The notes beneath the pieces were generated by a model. The model had not been told where the DNA came from, made no database searches, and was given only the letters and a program-made list of their open reading frames with translations. The translations under genes and the position numbers were made by a program. 64,000 bases of DNA from the NCBI RefSeq assembly GCF_000740775.1, contig NZ_JFGS01000018.1, positions 16,898 through 80,897 of the forward strand, in the 5' to 3' direction. Of the stretch, positions 56,992-64,000 are shown one piece after another (position 1 is the first letter of the stretch; the number at the start of each line of letters is the position of its first letter). The DNA is from Haematobacter missouriensis. GTDB taxonomy: Bacteria; Pseudomonadota; Alphaproteobacteria; Rhodobacterales; Rhodobacteraceae.

Positions 56992-58134
56992 TCACTCCGT
57001 CGCCAGAACGAGGCCGACGAAATTGCCCATGTCCTCCGCCTCTCCGGCGAGCTTCGCGGCGAATTTCGCCTCCGGGTCCACCTCGTAGCGGTACAGGGTG
57101 TTTTCCTCGGACGCGGCGAAGATCACCGGCATCGCGCCCTGCGTCACGGTGATGGTGTTCTCGGCATGTGCGTTGGAACGGTAGAGGACTTTCTTCGCCT
57201 TCACATTGACGGCCCAGATCTCCTCCGCCCCGTCCTTATGGCTGCCGTCCTTGGCGCCCGAGTGCATCAGCACATAGGCCGTGTCGGTGGGCGCGTTGTA
57301 GGCGATCACTTCGGATCCACCCGGCGCCCAGTCGCCTTCCACGCCCTCGGTCGCGGCGAATTTGTCCACCAGGACGGCTTTGCCGTCCGCTATCGCGACG
57401 TGGTAGAGGTTGCCGTTGAAGGAGGCAAACAGCCAGTCATTGCCCATCTTTGCCGGGTTCGTGAACAATGCGTCCTTGTCGGCGTCGAAAATCTTCTCGC
57501 TCTTCACCGGCTCGCCGACCTTGCCTGCGGCATCGAAGGAGAAGACCTGCATCGTGCCATCTCCGCAGAGGCTCAGGAACTTCAGATCCTGCGCGACGGG
57601 CAGCGCGCCCCAGCAGCCGGGCGTCGGCACTTCGGCGATCTGCTCACCCTTGGCGAGATCGGCCACGCTGACCGACGTGGCGGGGGTGGCGTTCTGCACC
57701 AGCAGGAACTTCGCATCCCCCGCGAGTTGCAGCAGCGCGGGCTGCGGTTCGGCCATGGCCATCTTGTTGGAGACGGTGAACTCGCGCTTGTGGGTCAGCG
57801 TGGCGATGTCGAATTCATGGATCACGGCCTCCTGCGGCCCATAGGTGATCCGCGGAGCATAGATAGAGGCGGTGTAGAGCGTCTCGCCGCCGGGAGCGAG
57901 CACCATCTGCCCGATGAGGCCCACTCCCATGTTGCCCTTCATCTTGAGGTCGGACGTGGACAGCACGTTGATCCGGGACTGTCCGCTCCAGCTCTGATCG
58001 AGGGTAAGGACATTCGGGCCAGGGGCGATGCGCTCCTCCACGGTCAGCTTCTCGGGGGCGATCGCCTCCTGTGCAATGGCCGCCTGTCCGGCAAGGCCCG
58101 CACAGGCGGCGCAGATGATTGCTGGGACTCGCAT
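56992..58134 (-). CDS. aauB: Amine dehydrogenase large subunit
   Basis: 380 aa from ATG 58134; signal peptide MRVPAIICAACAGLAGQAAI. Seven-bladed beta-propeller of the Me-amine-dh_H family: FLLVQNATPATSVSVADLAK, PGCWGALPVAQDLKFLSLCG, GDWAPGGSEVIAYNAPTDTA, VLMHSGAKDGSHKDGAEEIW. The stretches QNATPATS, GCWxxLP and (D/E)G(S/T)HKxxAEEIW follow aromatic amine dehydrogenase (AauB) better than methylamine dehydrogenase (MauB), judged from remembered sequences. First gene of the operon B-E-D-A-cytochrome-cytochrome. Substrate therefore may be a phenylethylamine- or tyramine-like amine rather than methylamine. Confidence 0.9.
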   Translation of the reverse strand: MRVPAIICAACAGLAGQAAIAQEAIAPEKLTVEERIAPGPNVLTLDQSWSGQSRINVLSTSDLKMKGNMGVGLIGQMVLAPGGETLYTASIYAPRITYGPQEAVIHEFDIATLTHKREFTVSNKMAMAEPQPALLQLAGDAKFLLVQNATPATSVSVADLAKGEQIAEVPTPGCWGALPVAQDLKFLSLCGDGTMQVFSFDAAGKVGEPVKSEKIFDADKDALFTNPAKMGNDWLFASFNGNLYHVAIADGKAVLVDKFAATEGVEGDWAPGGSEVIAYNAPTDTAYVLMHSGAKDGSHKDGAEEIWAVNVKAKKVLYRSNAHAENTITVTQGAMPVIFAASEENTLYRYEVDPEAKFAAKLAGEAEDMGNFVGLVLATE

Positions 58135-58276
58135 CCGGTCTCTCCTGCGGTTCGTTTGGCCCTTGTTAACGCCTGCGTGACCGCGCGATCTATCCGGGCA
58201 GAACGATAAAATTCGCCTAATTTGCGGGCATCTGAAAAAAATCCAGCGACGTTTCGCCGCGGCCCGGCTTGCCCAT

Positions 58277-59245
58277 GTGGCGCTGCGGGCGCAGGCCGAA
58301 CGCATGACACCGACGTATCGCCACACTCTCTGCCACGCCATCGAGGAGCTGGAATGCGGCATGCCTGGATGGGAGCAGCGCTACCACCCGGTCGCACCGG
58401 GCGGAGTTCTGGGAGAGATCAGCAGGCTCGATTTCGGCACCCTCTCCATCTACTGCGAGGAGATGCAGCGCCTGACGCTCAACAGCTTCTCCATGCCGGA
58501 AGGGCGGCTGGCGGTGTATTTCCTGCTCGGGGGAACTGAAGGTGGCGGCTCGTCGCTGCTGGAGGCTGGTTTCGCCATGACGGCCCGCTGGCTCACCATG
58601 CTGCAACGCCCGGGCGTGCGCTGCATATCGGTGGAACTGCCTGTCGATCTTCTTCCGGCAGCGAAGGAGGTGGGCGCCCAGCTTGGATATTCCGGCGTGT
58701 TCCACCATCAGTCGAAGGGAGGCATCGCGCAGACGGGCCAATGGCTCGACTTTCTCATCTCCCCCACGGACGGCGCCTATAGCCGGGGCAATGCCTCGCT
58801 TCTCGCCATCGCGCCCGGGCTCATTACCGACCGGCTTACATTGTGGTTCGAGGAACGGGTCTGGGCGCGCAAGCGCCGGGAGGGAACCGCGCGGGCCTTT
58901 GCCGCGACGCTGGACTGGCTTGCTGCGGCGGAGGCGGTCGATATGACCGTCACGCAGCTTTCGGCCGCGACGGGGTTTGACAGCCGCACCCTTCGCCGCG
59001 CGAGCATGGCCGAGGCCGGGCTTGGGCTTGACCGGCTGCTTACCATGCAGCGGTTGAACCTTGCTCGGCGGGCGCTTCTCACCGCGCGGGAGACCGGGGG
59101 GCGGGAAAGGGCTGCGAAAGTCTCGGACATCGCCCTCGACCACGGGTTCCTGCACTGGGGTCGGTTCGCGGGGCAGTATCGCGCCATGTTCGGCGAGCGC
59201 CCGACAGACACGCTCCGCGGGCGCCTTGCATTGGCGGGGGAGTAG
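58277..59245 (+). CDS. AraC-family regulator, divergent from the amine dehydrogenase operon
   Basis: 322 aa (or 313 from the ATG at 58304). C-terminal AraC/XylS DNA-binding domain: VDMTVTQLSAATGFDSRTLR (first HTH), then RAAKVSDIALDHGFLHWGRF and AGQYRAMFGERPTDTLRGRL (second HTH with the family's GRF...Y...FGExP pattern). The N-terminal 200 residues are a likely ligand-binding region without a clear motif. Methylamine clusters use a LysR protein (MauR); an AraC partner is a different arrangement and is more like regulators of aromatic-amine oxidation (FeaR type). It shares a 142-base divergent promoter region with the large-subunit gene. Confidence 0.85.
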   Translation: MALRAQAERMTPTYRHTLCHAIEELECGMPGWEQRYHPVAPGGVLGEISRLDFGTLSIYCEEMQRLTLNSFSMPEGRLAVYFLLGGTEGGGSSLLEAGFAMTARWLTMLQRPGVRCISVELPVDLLPAAKEVGAQLGYSGVFHHQSKGGIAQTGQWLDFLISPTDGAYSRGNASLLAIAPGLITDRLTLWFEERVWARKRREGTARAFAATLDWLAAAEAVDMTVTQLSAATGFDSRTLRRASMAEAGLGLDRLLTMQRLNLARRALLTARETGGRERAAKVSDIALDHGFLHWGRFAGQYRAMFGERPTDTLRGRLALAGE

Positions 59246-59310
59246 TCACTCCTCCGCACGCGGTATGGCCGCCCTGTCCATGGCGGCGGTCGATACCGCC
59301 GCGTTGGTAG

Positions 59311-61839
59311 TTACTCCTCCGCGCGCAGTATGGCCGCGGGGCGCGCTGCCAGCGGACGGATCGCAAAGGCCAGGCTCGCGGCCAGTGTGGCGAGCGCGCC
59401 GCCCAGAACGACAGCAAGCGCCGGCCCGCTGGCGGGGCGGTAGCTCTCTTCCATCACCAGATGCATGACGAGCCATCCCGCCAGCAGCCCGAAGCCGAGG
59501 GCCACCACCCCCGTCGCGCCGCCGGTCAGCAGCGCGCGGAGCGCGAAGGACCACAGGATTCTTCCCCGCGTCGCGCCCAGCACCTTGAGCAGTGCCGCCT
59601 CTCTCGCCCGTGCCCGCTCCCCCGAAGCAGCGGCGCCGATCAGCACCACGGCCCCGGTCAGAAGCGTCACGCCCGCCGCCAGCACGATGGCGCGGGCCAC
59701 GAGCGTCAGCGCCTCGCCTATGCGGGCCAGCGCCTCCCGCACGGGGATGGCCGTCACATTGGGCCAATCCCCTGCAATGGCACGGAGCACTCCCGCCTCC
59801 GCTTCCGGCGCGGCATAGACGGTGGCAATGTTGGTGTGCGGCGCGCCGGTCAGCGCGGCGGCGTTCAGGATCAGGAAGAATCCGATTCCGTCCCGGCGAT
59901 AGTCGACGTCGCGAAGGGAGGTGATCGTCGCCTCAATGTCGCGGCCGAGAATGTTCACCGTCAGCCGGTCCCCCAGTGTCAGCCCCAGCTCCGCCGCTTC
60001 TCTTGCGGCGAGGCTGGCCTCCGGCGGACCGCTGTAGTCGGCGGGCCACCATGCTCCCGCGACAAGCCGCGTGCCCTCCGGCGGGTCGGCGGCATAACTC
60101 ACGCCCCTGTCGCCGCGCAGAACCCAGTGGTCCCCCCCGACGGATCGCGCGTCGCGGCCGTTGATCTGGGTGATCACACCCCGGAGCATGGGCGCGGTCT
60201 GCAATCTCTCCACGGCGGGGAGGGCAGTCAGGCGGGCTTCCAGCGGGCCGATCTGGTCGGGCTGTATATCCACGAGGAAGAAGGCGGGCGCGATGCGCGG
60301 CAGGTCGGCCGAGATGGCGTTGCGCAGGTTCGCCTCCACCTGTCCCACCGCAGCCAGGACCGAGAGGCCGAGGCCGAGCGACAGGACGACAGCGCCCGCA
60401 TCGCTCCCCGGACCGCCGATTTGCGCCAGCGCCGCGCGGAGCATGGGCCGCCCCCGCGCGACCCGCGCGCCCGCCAGCCCGCGTGCGAGCCAGCGGAGCG
60501 CCCGCGCCACGCACCACAACAGCGCCAGCGCCACCGCGATGCCCGCCAGCGTGGCAAGCGTCAGGCGCGGCTCTCCCGAAAAGCCCACGGCGGCCCCGAT
60601 CAGTGCCAGCACCAGCAGCGCGAGCAGTCCGAGCGTCGCCGTTCCCGGGAGGCTCCGCCGGGCCGGGCCGGTGTCGCGGTAGAGCAGCGCAGGCCGCACC
60701 GACGCCATCCGCCCGAGCGGCAGCAGGACCGCGATCGTGGCGATGAGCGCGCCATAGGTCGCCGCCTCCGCCATGGCGCGGGGGGAGGGGGAGAGCGCGA
60801 TCTCCACCGGCAGCAGGCCCCGGATGAAAGGGGCCGCCGCCAATGGCAGCAGGGTGCCGAGCACAAGCCCGCCCGCAATCCCCAGCGCACCGATCAACGC
60901 CAGTTGGAGCAGGAAGGCCGCGCGGATTTCTCCGCCCGTCGCGCCGAGCGCCTTCAACGTGGCGATCGTCCCGGTCTTGCGCGCGATCCACGCCCGCGTC
61001 GCCGCAGCGATCCCGACGCCGCCGACGGCCAGCCCCGCGAGGCCGAGCAGGATGAGGAACGAGCCGATGCGGCTGACATGACGTTCAACCCCGGGCGCGG
61101 CGCGGCGGCTGTCCTGCCAGCGGATGCCCGCCCCCTCGAACCGCGCCTTGGCGGCGGCTTCCAGCGTGGGAAGATCGGTGTCCTCCGGCAGCAGCATCCG
61201 ATATTCGGCGTCGAAAACGGAGCCGGGGGCGAGGAGCGGCGTCTGCAGCACCGTCTCCGACCGGACCAGCGTGCGGGGGGCAAGGGCGAAGCCGCCCGAC
61301 GTATTGTCCGGCTCCCGCACGATCCGGGCGGAAAGGCGGAAGGTCACGTCCCCCACGGCGAAGCTGTCTCCGGGGGCAAGGCCAAGCCGGTCTGCCAGAA
61401 CTCCGTCCATCGCCGCACCGGGCAGGCCGTCCCGCAGGGCGAAGACGTCGGCGACCGGCATCGGCGGCTCGACCTCCAACTCCCCCGCCATGGGCCAGGC
61501 GGCGTCTACCGCCTTGACCTGCGTGAGCGCGACATCCTCACCCGCGCGCGCCATGGAGCGGAACTCCAGCACTTCGGAAAGACGGATGGCGTGGTCCTCC
61601 ATCCATTGCCGTTCTTCGGGCCTTGCGGTGCGATAGGTGAATTCGATCTGCGCATCGCCCCCCAGCAGGGCCCGCCCCTGATCGGCCAGCGCATCGGTGA
61701 TGGCGGACCGCACCGTTGCCAGCGCCGCGATGGCGGCCACGCCGAGGATCAGGCACAGGAGGAACACGCGGAAGCCGGACAGGCCGCCGCGAAGCTCGCG
61801 CCGGGCGATCGTCCAGGCGATCGGGGGGAAAGGGCTCAT
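59311..61839 (-). CDS. ybbP: YbbP-like ABC transporter permease (FtsX/MacB type)
   Basis: 842 aa inner-membrane protein with two FtsX domains and large periplasmic parts. N-terminus WTIARRELRGGLSGFRVFLL; first FtsX block around IATLKALGATGGEIRAAFLL; ARGRPMLRAALAQIGGPGSD in the middle; second block AREAALLKVLGATRGRILWS. Ends with repeated loss-of-function-prone Ala-rich helices and DAILRAEE-like tail (AAILRAEE). Such pairs are thought to act on lipids or lipoproteins in the envelope; the actual substrate is unknown. ATGA overlap with the ATPase gene. Confidence 0.89.
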   Translation of the reverse strand: MSPFPPIAWTIARRELRGGLSGFRVFLLCLILGVAAIAALATVRSAITDALADQGRALLGGDAQIEFTYRTARPEERQWMEDHAIRLSEVLEFRSMARAGEDVALTQVKAVDAAWPMAGELEVEPPMPVADVFALRDGLPGAAMDGVLADRLGLAPGDSFAVGDVTFRLSARIVREPDNTSGGFALAPRTLVRSETVLQTPLLAPGSVFDAEYRMLLPEDTDLPTLEAAAKARFEGAGIRWQDSRRAAPGVERHVSRIGSFLILLGLAGLAVGGVGIAAATRAWIARKTGTIATLKALGATGGEIRAAFLLQLALIGALGIAGGLVLGTLLPLAAAPFIRGLLPVEIALSPSPRAMAEAATYGALIATIAVLLPLGRMASVRPALLYRDTGPARRSLPGTATLGLLALLVLALIGAAVGFSGEPRLTLATLAGIAVALALLWCVARALRWLARGLAGARVARGRPMLRAALAQIGGPGSDAGAVVLSLGLGLSVLAAVGQVEANLRNAISADLPRIAPAFFLVDIQPDQIGPLEARLTALPAVERLQTAPMLRGVITQINGRDARSVGGDHWVLRGDRGVSYAADPPEGTRLVAGAWWPADYSGPPEASLAAREAAELGLTLGDRLTVNILGRDIEATITSLRDVDYRRDGIGFFLILNAAALTGAPHTNIATVYAAPEAEAGVLRAIAGDWPNVTAIPVREALARIGEALTLVARAIVLAAGVTLLTGAVVLIGAAASGERARAREAALLKVLGATRGRILWSFALRALLTGGATGVVALGFGLLAGWLVMHLVMEESYRPASGPALAVVLGGALATLAASLAFAIRPLAARPAAILRAEE

Positions 61840-62528
61840 GCGGCGGGGACCATATCCGTGGTGTCGATGCGCCCGTCCGCCAGCCGGATAAGCCGGTCGC
61901 AGCGCGCCGCCAGCTCCGGCGCATGAGTGACGAGCACCAGCGTCGCGCCATGGCGGTCGCGAAGGTCGAAGAGCAGGTCCATGATCTGCGCCCCCGTGCG
62001 CCCGTCGAGATTGCCGGTCGGTTCATCGGCGAGAAACAGCTCCGGCCGCGGTGCGGCGGCGCGGGCCAGCGCCACGCGCTGCTGCTCGCCGCCCGAAAGC
62101 TCCGCGGGATAGTGGCCCTCGCGGTGCGACAGGCCAACGGCGGCAAGCTCCGCTGCGGCGCGGTCGAAGGCATCCGCCTCTCCCGCGATCTCAAGCGGCA
62201 GGGCTACGTTTTCGAGCGCCGTCATCGTCGGGACGAGGTGGAACGACTGGAACACGATGCCCATCCGTCCGCGGCGGAACCGGGCCAGCCCATCCTCATC
62301 CATCCCCGACAGATCCTTGCCGAGCGCGGTGACCCGGCCCGCGGTCGGCCGCTCCAGCCCGCCCATGAGCATGAGGAGCGAGGACTTGCCCGACCCGGAA
62401 GGTCCGACGAGCCCCATGCTCTCGCCCCGGTCAACTTCCAGAGTGATGCCCCGCAGGATCTCGACCCGGCCCGCGTTTCCGGCGAGTGTAAGCTCCACAT
62501 TATCCAGCTTGAGGACTGCTTCGCCCAT
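61836..62528 (-). CDS. ybbA: YbbA-like ABC transporter ATP-binding protein
   Basis: 230 aa from ATG 62528, preceded by GGAGAGC (an ATG at 62555 is weaker). LolD/MacB-type ATPase: Walker [18 protein letters not shown]-loop [16 protein letters not shown], signature [16 protein letters not shown], Walker [17 protein letters not shown], switch [18 protein letters not shown]. Forms a complex with the downstream permease. Divergent from the tesA gene, as in E. coli. Confidence 0.92.
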   Translation of the reverse strand: MGEAVLKLDNVELTLAGNAGRVEILRGITLEVDRGESMGLVGPSGSGKSSLLMLMGGLERPTAGRVTALGKDLSGMDEDGLARFRRGRMGIVFQSFHLVPTMTALENVALPLEIAGEADAFDRAAAELAAVGLSHREGHYPAELSGGEQQRVALARAAAPRPELFLADEPTGNLDGRTGAQIMDLLFDLRDRHGATLVLVTHAPELAARCDRLIRLADGRIDTTDMVPAA

Positions 62529-62640
62529 GCTCTCCGACCCCGCCGCCTTGCCCATGTCCGCCCTTTTCCCGCTGTCTCTCTCGCGTCTTGCCGGGTGCTT
62601 CGCCCATGCGGCAAGGGCTTTGCGATATGACGCGGGAAAC

Positions 62641-63288
62641 GTGATCGGCAAGCTCGCGATTGTCGCAGCCTTGACAATGCCGCTGCCTGCCGGAGCGGCG
62701 GACAGGCTGCAAATAGTGGCGCTCGGCGACAGCCTTACGCAAGGGTACGGGCTGCCGCAGGACGAAGGGTTCGTGCCGCAGTTGCAGGCGTGGCTCGACG
62801 CCAAGGGCGCGGAGGTGACTGTGGTGAACGCAGGTGTCTCGGGCGATACAACGGCGGGCGGGCTTCAGCGGCTGGACTGGTCGCTCACCCCTGATACGGA
62901 TGCGCTGATCGTGGCGCTTGGCGGCAACGACTTGCTGCGGGGCCTGCCCTATGATGCCTCCCGCGCCAATCTGGAGCGCATCCTCGGCGCGGCGGGCGAA
63001 AGGGGGCTGCCGGTGCTGCTGATCGGCCAGACCGCGCCCGGCAACTACGGCGCGGATTACAAGGCGAAGTTCGACGCGATGTGGCCCGCGCTGGCGCAGG
63101 AGCATCACACGCTTCTGGTGACGGATTTCCTTGGTCCGCTGACGGTGATGGACAGCGACGCGCGGGTGGCGGCGGGTGTCATGCAGCCCGACAACCTTCA
63201 CCCCTCCGCCAAGGGCGTCACGCTGGTAGTGGAGCATATCGGCCCCGCCGTTCTGGAGTTGGCGGAGCAGGCGCGGGCAAAGCCCTGA
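62641..63288 (+). CDS. tesA: Periplasmic GDSL lipase/thioesterase I (TesA)
   Basis: 215 aa from the GTG at 62641, which gives a short signal peptide (KLAIVAALTMPLPAGAADRL); a longer start at 62554 would place the signal internally. GDSL blocks: IVALGDSLTQGYGLPQDEGF (catalytic Ser), VVNAGVSGDTTAGGLQRLDW, LIVALGGNDLLRGLPYD (block III GxND) and VMQPDNLHPSAKGVTLVVEH (catalytic Asp-x-x-His). Hydrolyses acyl thioesters or lysophospholipids in the periplasm. The tesA-ybbA-ybbP order is conserved in many proteobacteria. Confidence 0.91.
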   Translation: MIGKLAIVAALTMPLPAGAADRLQIVALGDSLTQGYGLPQDEGFVPQLQAWLDAKGAEVTVVNAGVSGDTTAGGLQRLDWSLTPDTDALIVALGGNDLLRGLPYDASRANLERILGAAGERGLPVLLIGQTAPGNYGADYKAKFDAMWPALAQEHHTLLVTDFLGPLTVMDSDARVAAGVMQPDNLHPSAKGVTLVVEHIGPAVLELAEQARAKP

Positions 63289-63480
63289 CAGGCTGTGCCT
63301 TTGGGTCTCCGTTGGGTGGAGATCATTCGCAAACTGGCGAAGTCCAGCCAAAGATCAACGCATTTCGGGGCCAGAACCAGAGCATGCCCCCTGACGGCAG
63401 GGGTTCTCCGGTTCCTGCCCATCGACCAAACCAATCCGCGCGGACGCCAGGTGCTGCCGCATGGTTTTGCCGGCCAAATC
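63289..63480 (-). repeat. MITE-like dispersed repeat, degenerate copy 9
   Basis: Begins at the tesA stop with CAGGCTGTG; the part around GGAGATCATTCGCAAACTGG (63,329-63,348) and CATTTCGGGGCCAGAACCAG follows the 11,881 sub-type. It abuts the IS element at CTAG (63,480-63,483), so the element seems to have landed in or beside an older copy. Confidence 0.55.
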
Positions 63481-63483
63481 TAG

Positions 63484-64000
63484 CAGGCTGCTGAAAAACT
63501 CCGGTCTCGATGCCCATCGGAGAACATGGTTCATCGCCCCCACGGTATGACGGAGGTGGCGATGCGGGGATCGGACGAGGTAACGGGGTCTCTGTTCAGC
63601 TATGTCGATCTTGAGAATCGCATCCCGTCCCGGCGCTGCGCAAGATCAGATCCGTCGTCAACGATGCCCTGCGTTCACTGGATGCCGGGTTCGATTGGCT
63701 TTATGCTGGTGAGGGCCGCCCTTCCATCGCGCTGGAACGCTCGATCCGCGCCAGCCTGTTGCAAATCCTCTACTCGATCCGTTCCGGGCGGCAGCTCATG
63801 GAGCAGATGGACGACAACCTGCTGTTCCGGTGGTTCGTAGGCCTCGGAATGGATGACGCGGTGTGGGTGCCCACGGTGTTCACGAAGAACCGCGACCGGC
63901 TGCTGACACGGACATGTCCCGCAAGATCATGGCTGCCATCCTGGCGCCTCGGGAGGTGGCACCACTGCTGTCCGACGATCACGTCTCGGTCGATGGCACT
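63484..64000 (+). mobile_element. IS5-family-like insertion sequence, left part, truncated by the window
   Basis: Starts with CAGGCTGCTGAAAAACTCC directly after CTAG (a YTAR site as used by IS5 elements). This left end is nearly the same as the ends of the dispersed repeats in this window. It carries a transposase gene from 63562 that is frameshifted. The right end lies outside. Confidence 0.8.
63562..64000 (+). pseudogene. IS5-like transposase, frameshifted and incomplete
   Basis: From ATG 63562 the protein starts MRGSDEVTGSLFSYVDLENR, the usual start of a DUF772-type IS5 transposase. The frame breaks at about 63,630 and continues in the next one as ALRKIRSVVNDALRSLDAGF, SIRSGRQLMEQMDDNLLFRW and FVGLGMDDAVWVPTVFTKNR. 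It breaks again near 63,905 to DMSRKIMAAILAPREVAPLL and SDDHVSVDGT, where the DDE catalytic domain begins. At least two indels make it inactive as read. It runs off the window edge before most of the DDE triad. Confidence 0.86.

Noticed and set aside
53665..58276. Search for MauG, MauF or amicyanin in the amine dehydrogenase cluster
   Set aside because: The two haem proteins each have a single CxxCH, unlike dihaem MauG; no cupredoxin motif and no MauF-like membrane protein were found.

Overview
The window is GC-rich, gene-dense DNA from an alphaproteobacterium. It looks most like the Rhodobacteraceae (Paracoccus/Rhodobacter relatives): a fructose-type frc operon, pimeloyl-CoA-type beta-oxidation genes, a DUF1403 protein, a tryptophan tryptophylquinone (TTQ) amine dehydrogenase cluster, and many ATGA-coupled genes. 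This placement is an inference from gene content; no rRNA or tRNA was seen. A hemC gene argues for a chromosome or chromid over a small plasmid.

Layout. 1-2.5 kb: the start of a Mn/Zn ABC binding protein behind a Fur/Mur-type palindrome, then a divergent argO/argP pair. 2.6-4.1 kb: a purine permease preceded by a candidate structured RNA leader. 4.1-9.2 kb: a ROK regulator divergent from frcBCAK sugar uptake. 9.1-11.7 kb: a MetR-like regulator divergent from a small MetF-like protein that has lost the catalytic glutamate motif, then a DUF1403 gene. 12.3-18.1 kb: IclR regulator, esterase, Baeyer-Villiger monooxygenase, iron alcohol dehydrogenase and aldehyde dehydrogenase, which together could turn a cyclic or linear ketone/alcohol into a (di)carboxylic acid. 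18.3 kb: an orphan molbindin. 19.6-27.9 kb: a FecI/FecR-controlled siderophore system (sigma, anti-sigma, TonB receptor, binding protein, permease, ATPase, reductase).

28.9-43.9 kb is a catabolic regulon. On the minus strand are a frameshifted thioesterase, a liv-type ABC importer, an acyl-CoA ligase and two IclR paralogues. On the plus strand is a pim-like beta-oxidation operon: hydratase/dehydrogenase fusion, thiolase, two acyl-CoA dehydrogenases and a hydratase. IclR-type palindromes lie between the two arms. 43.9-46.7 kb: a MerR regulator and its divergent P1B metal ATPase. 46.8-48.7 kb: an encapsulin shell gene directly behind a DyP peroxidase that carries the encapsulin targeting tail. 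50.3-52.6 kb: creatinase and a divergent LysR regulator. 52.7-59.2 kb: hemC, two cytochromes c, and a TTQ amine dehydrogenase operon (large subunit, MauE, MauD, small subunit) with a divergent AraC regulator. The amine dehydrogenase resembles the aromatic-amine type more than methylamine dehydrogenase, and its small subunit lacks two cysteines of the usual disulfide set. 59.3-63.3 kb: ybbP/ybbA/tesA in the order known from E. coli.

Running through the spaces between these modules is a family of about 150-170 bp non-coding repeats. Their ends share the inverted sequence CAGGCTGCTGAAAAA with an IS5-like element that begins at 63,484 and carries a frameshifted transposase. The repeats look like miniature elements (MITEs) of that insertion sequence, and two genes (the 12.3 kb iclR and the encapsulin) end inside repeat termini. 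The least explained parts are the MetF-like protein, the variant amine dehydrogenase, the permease leader and this repeat family.
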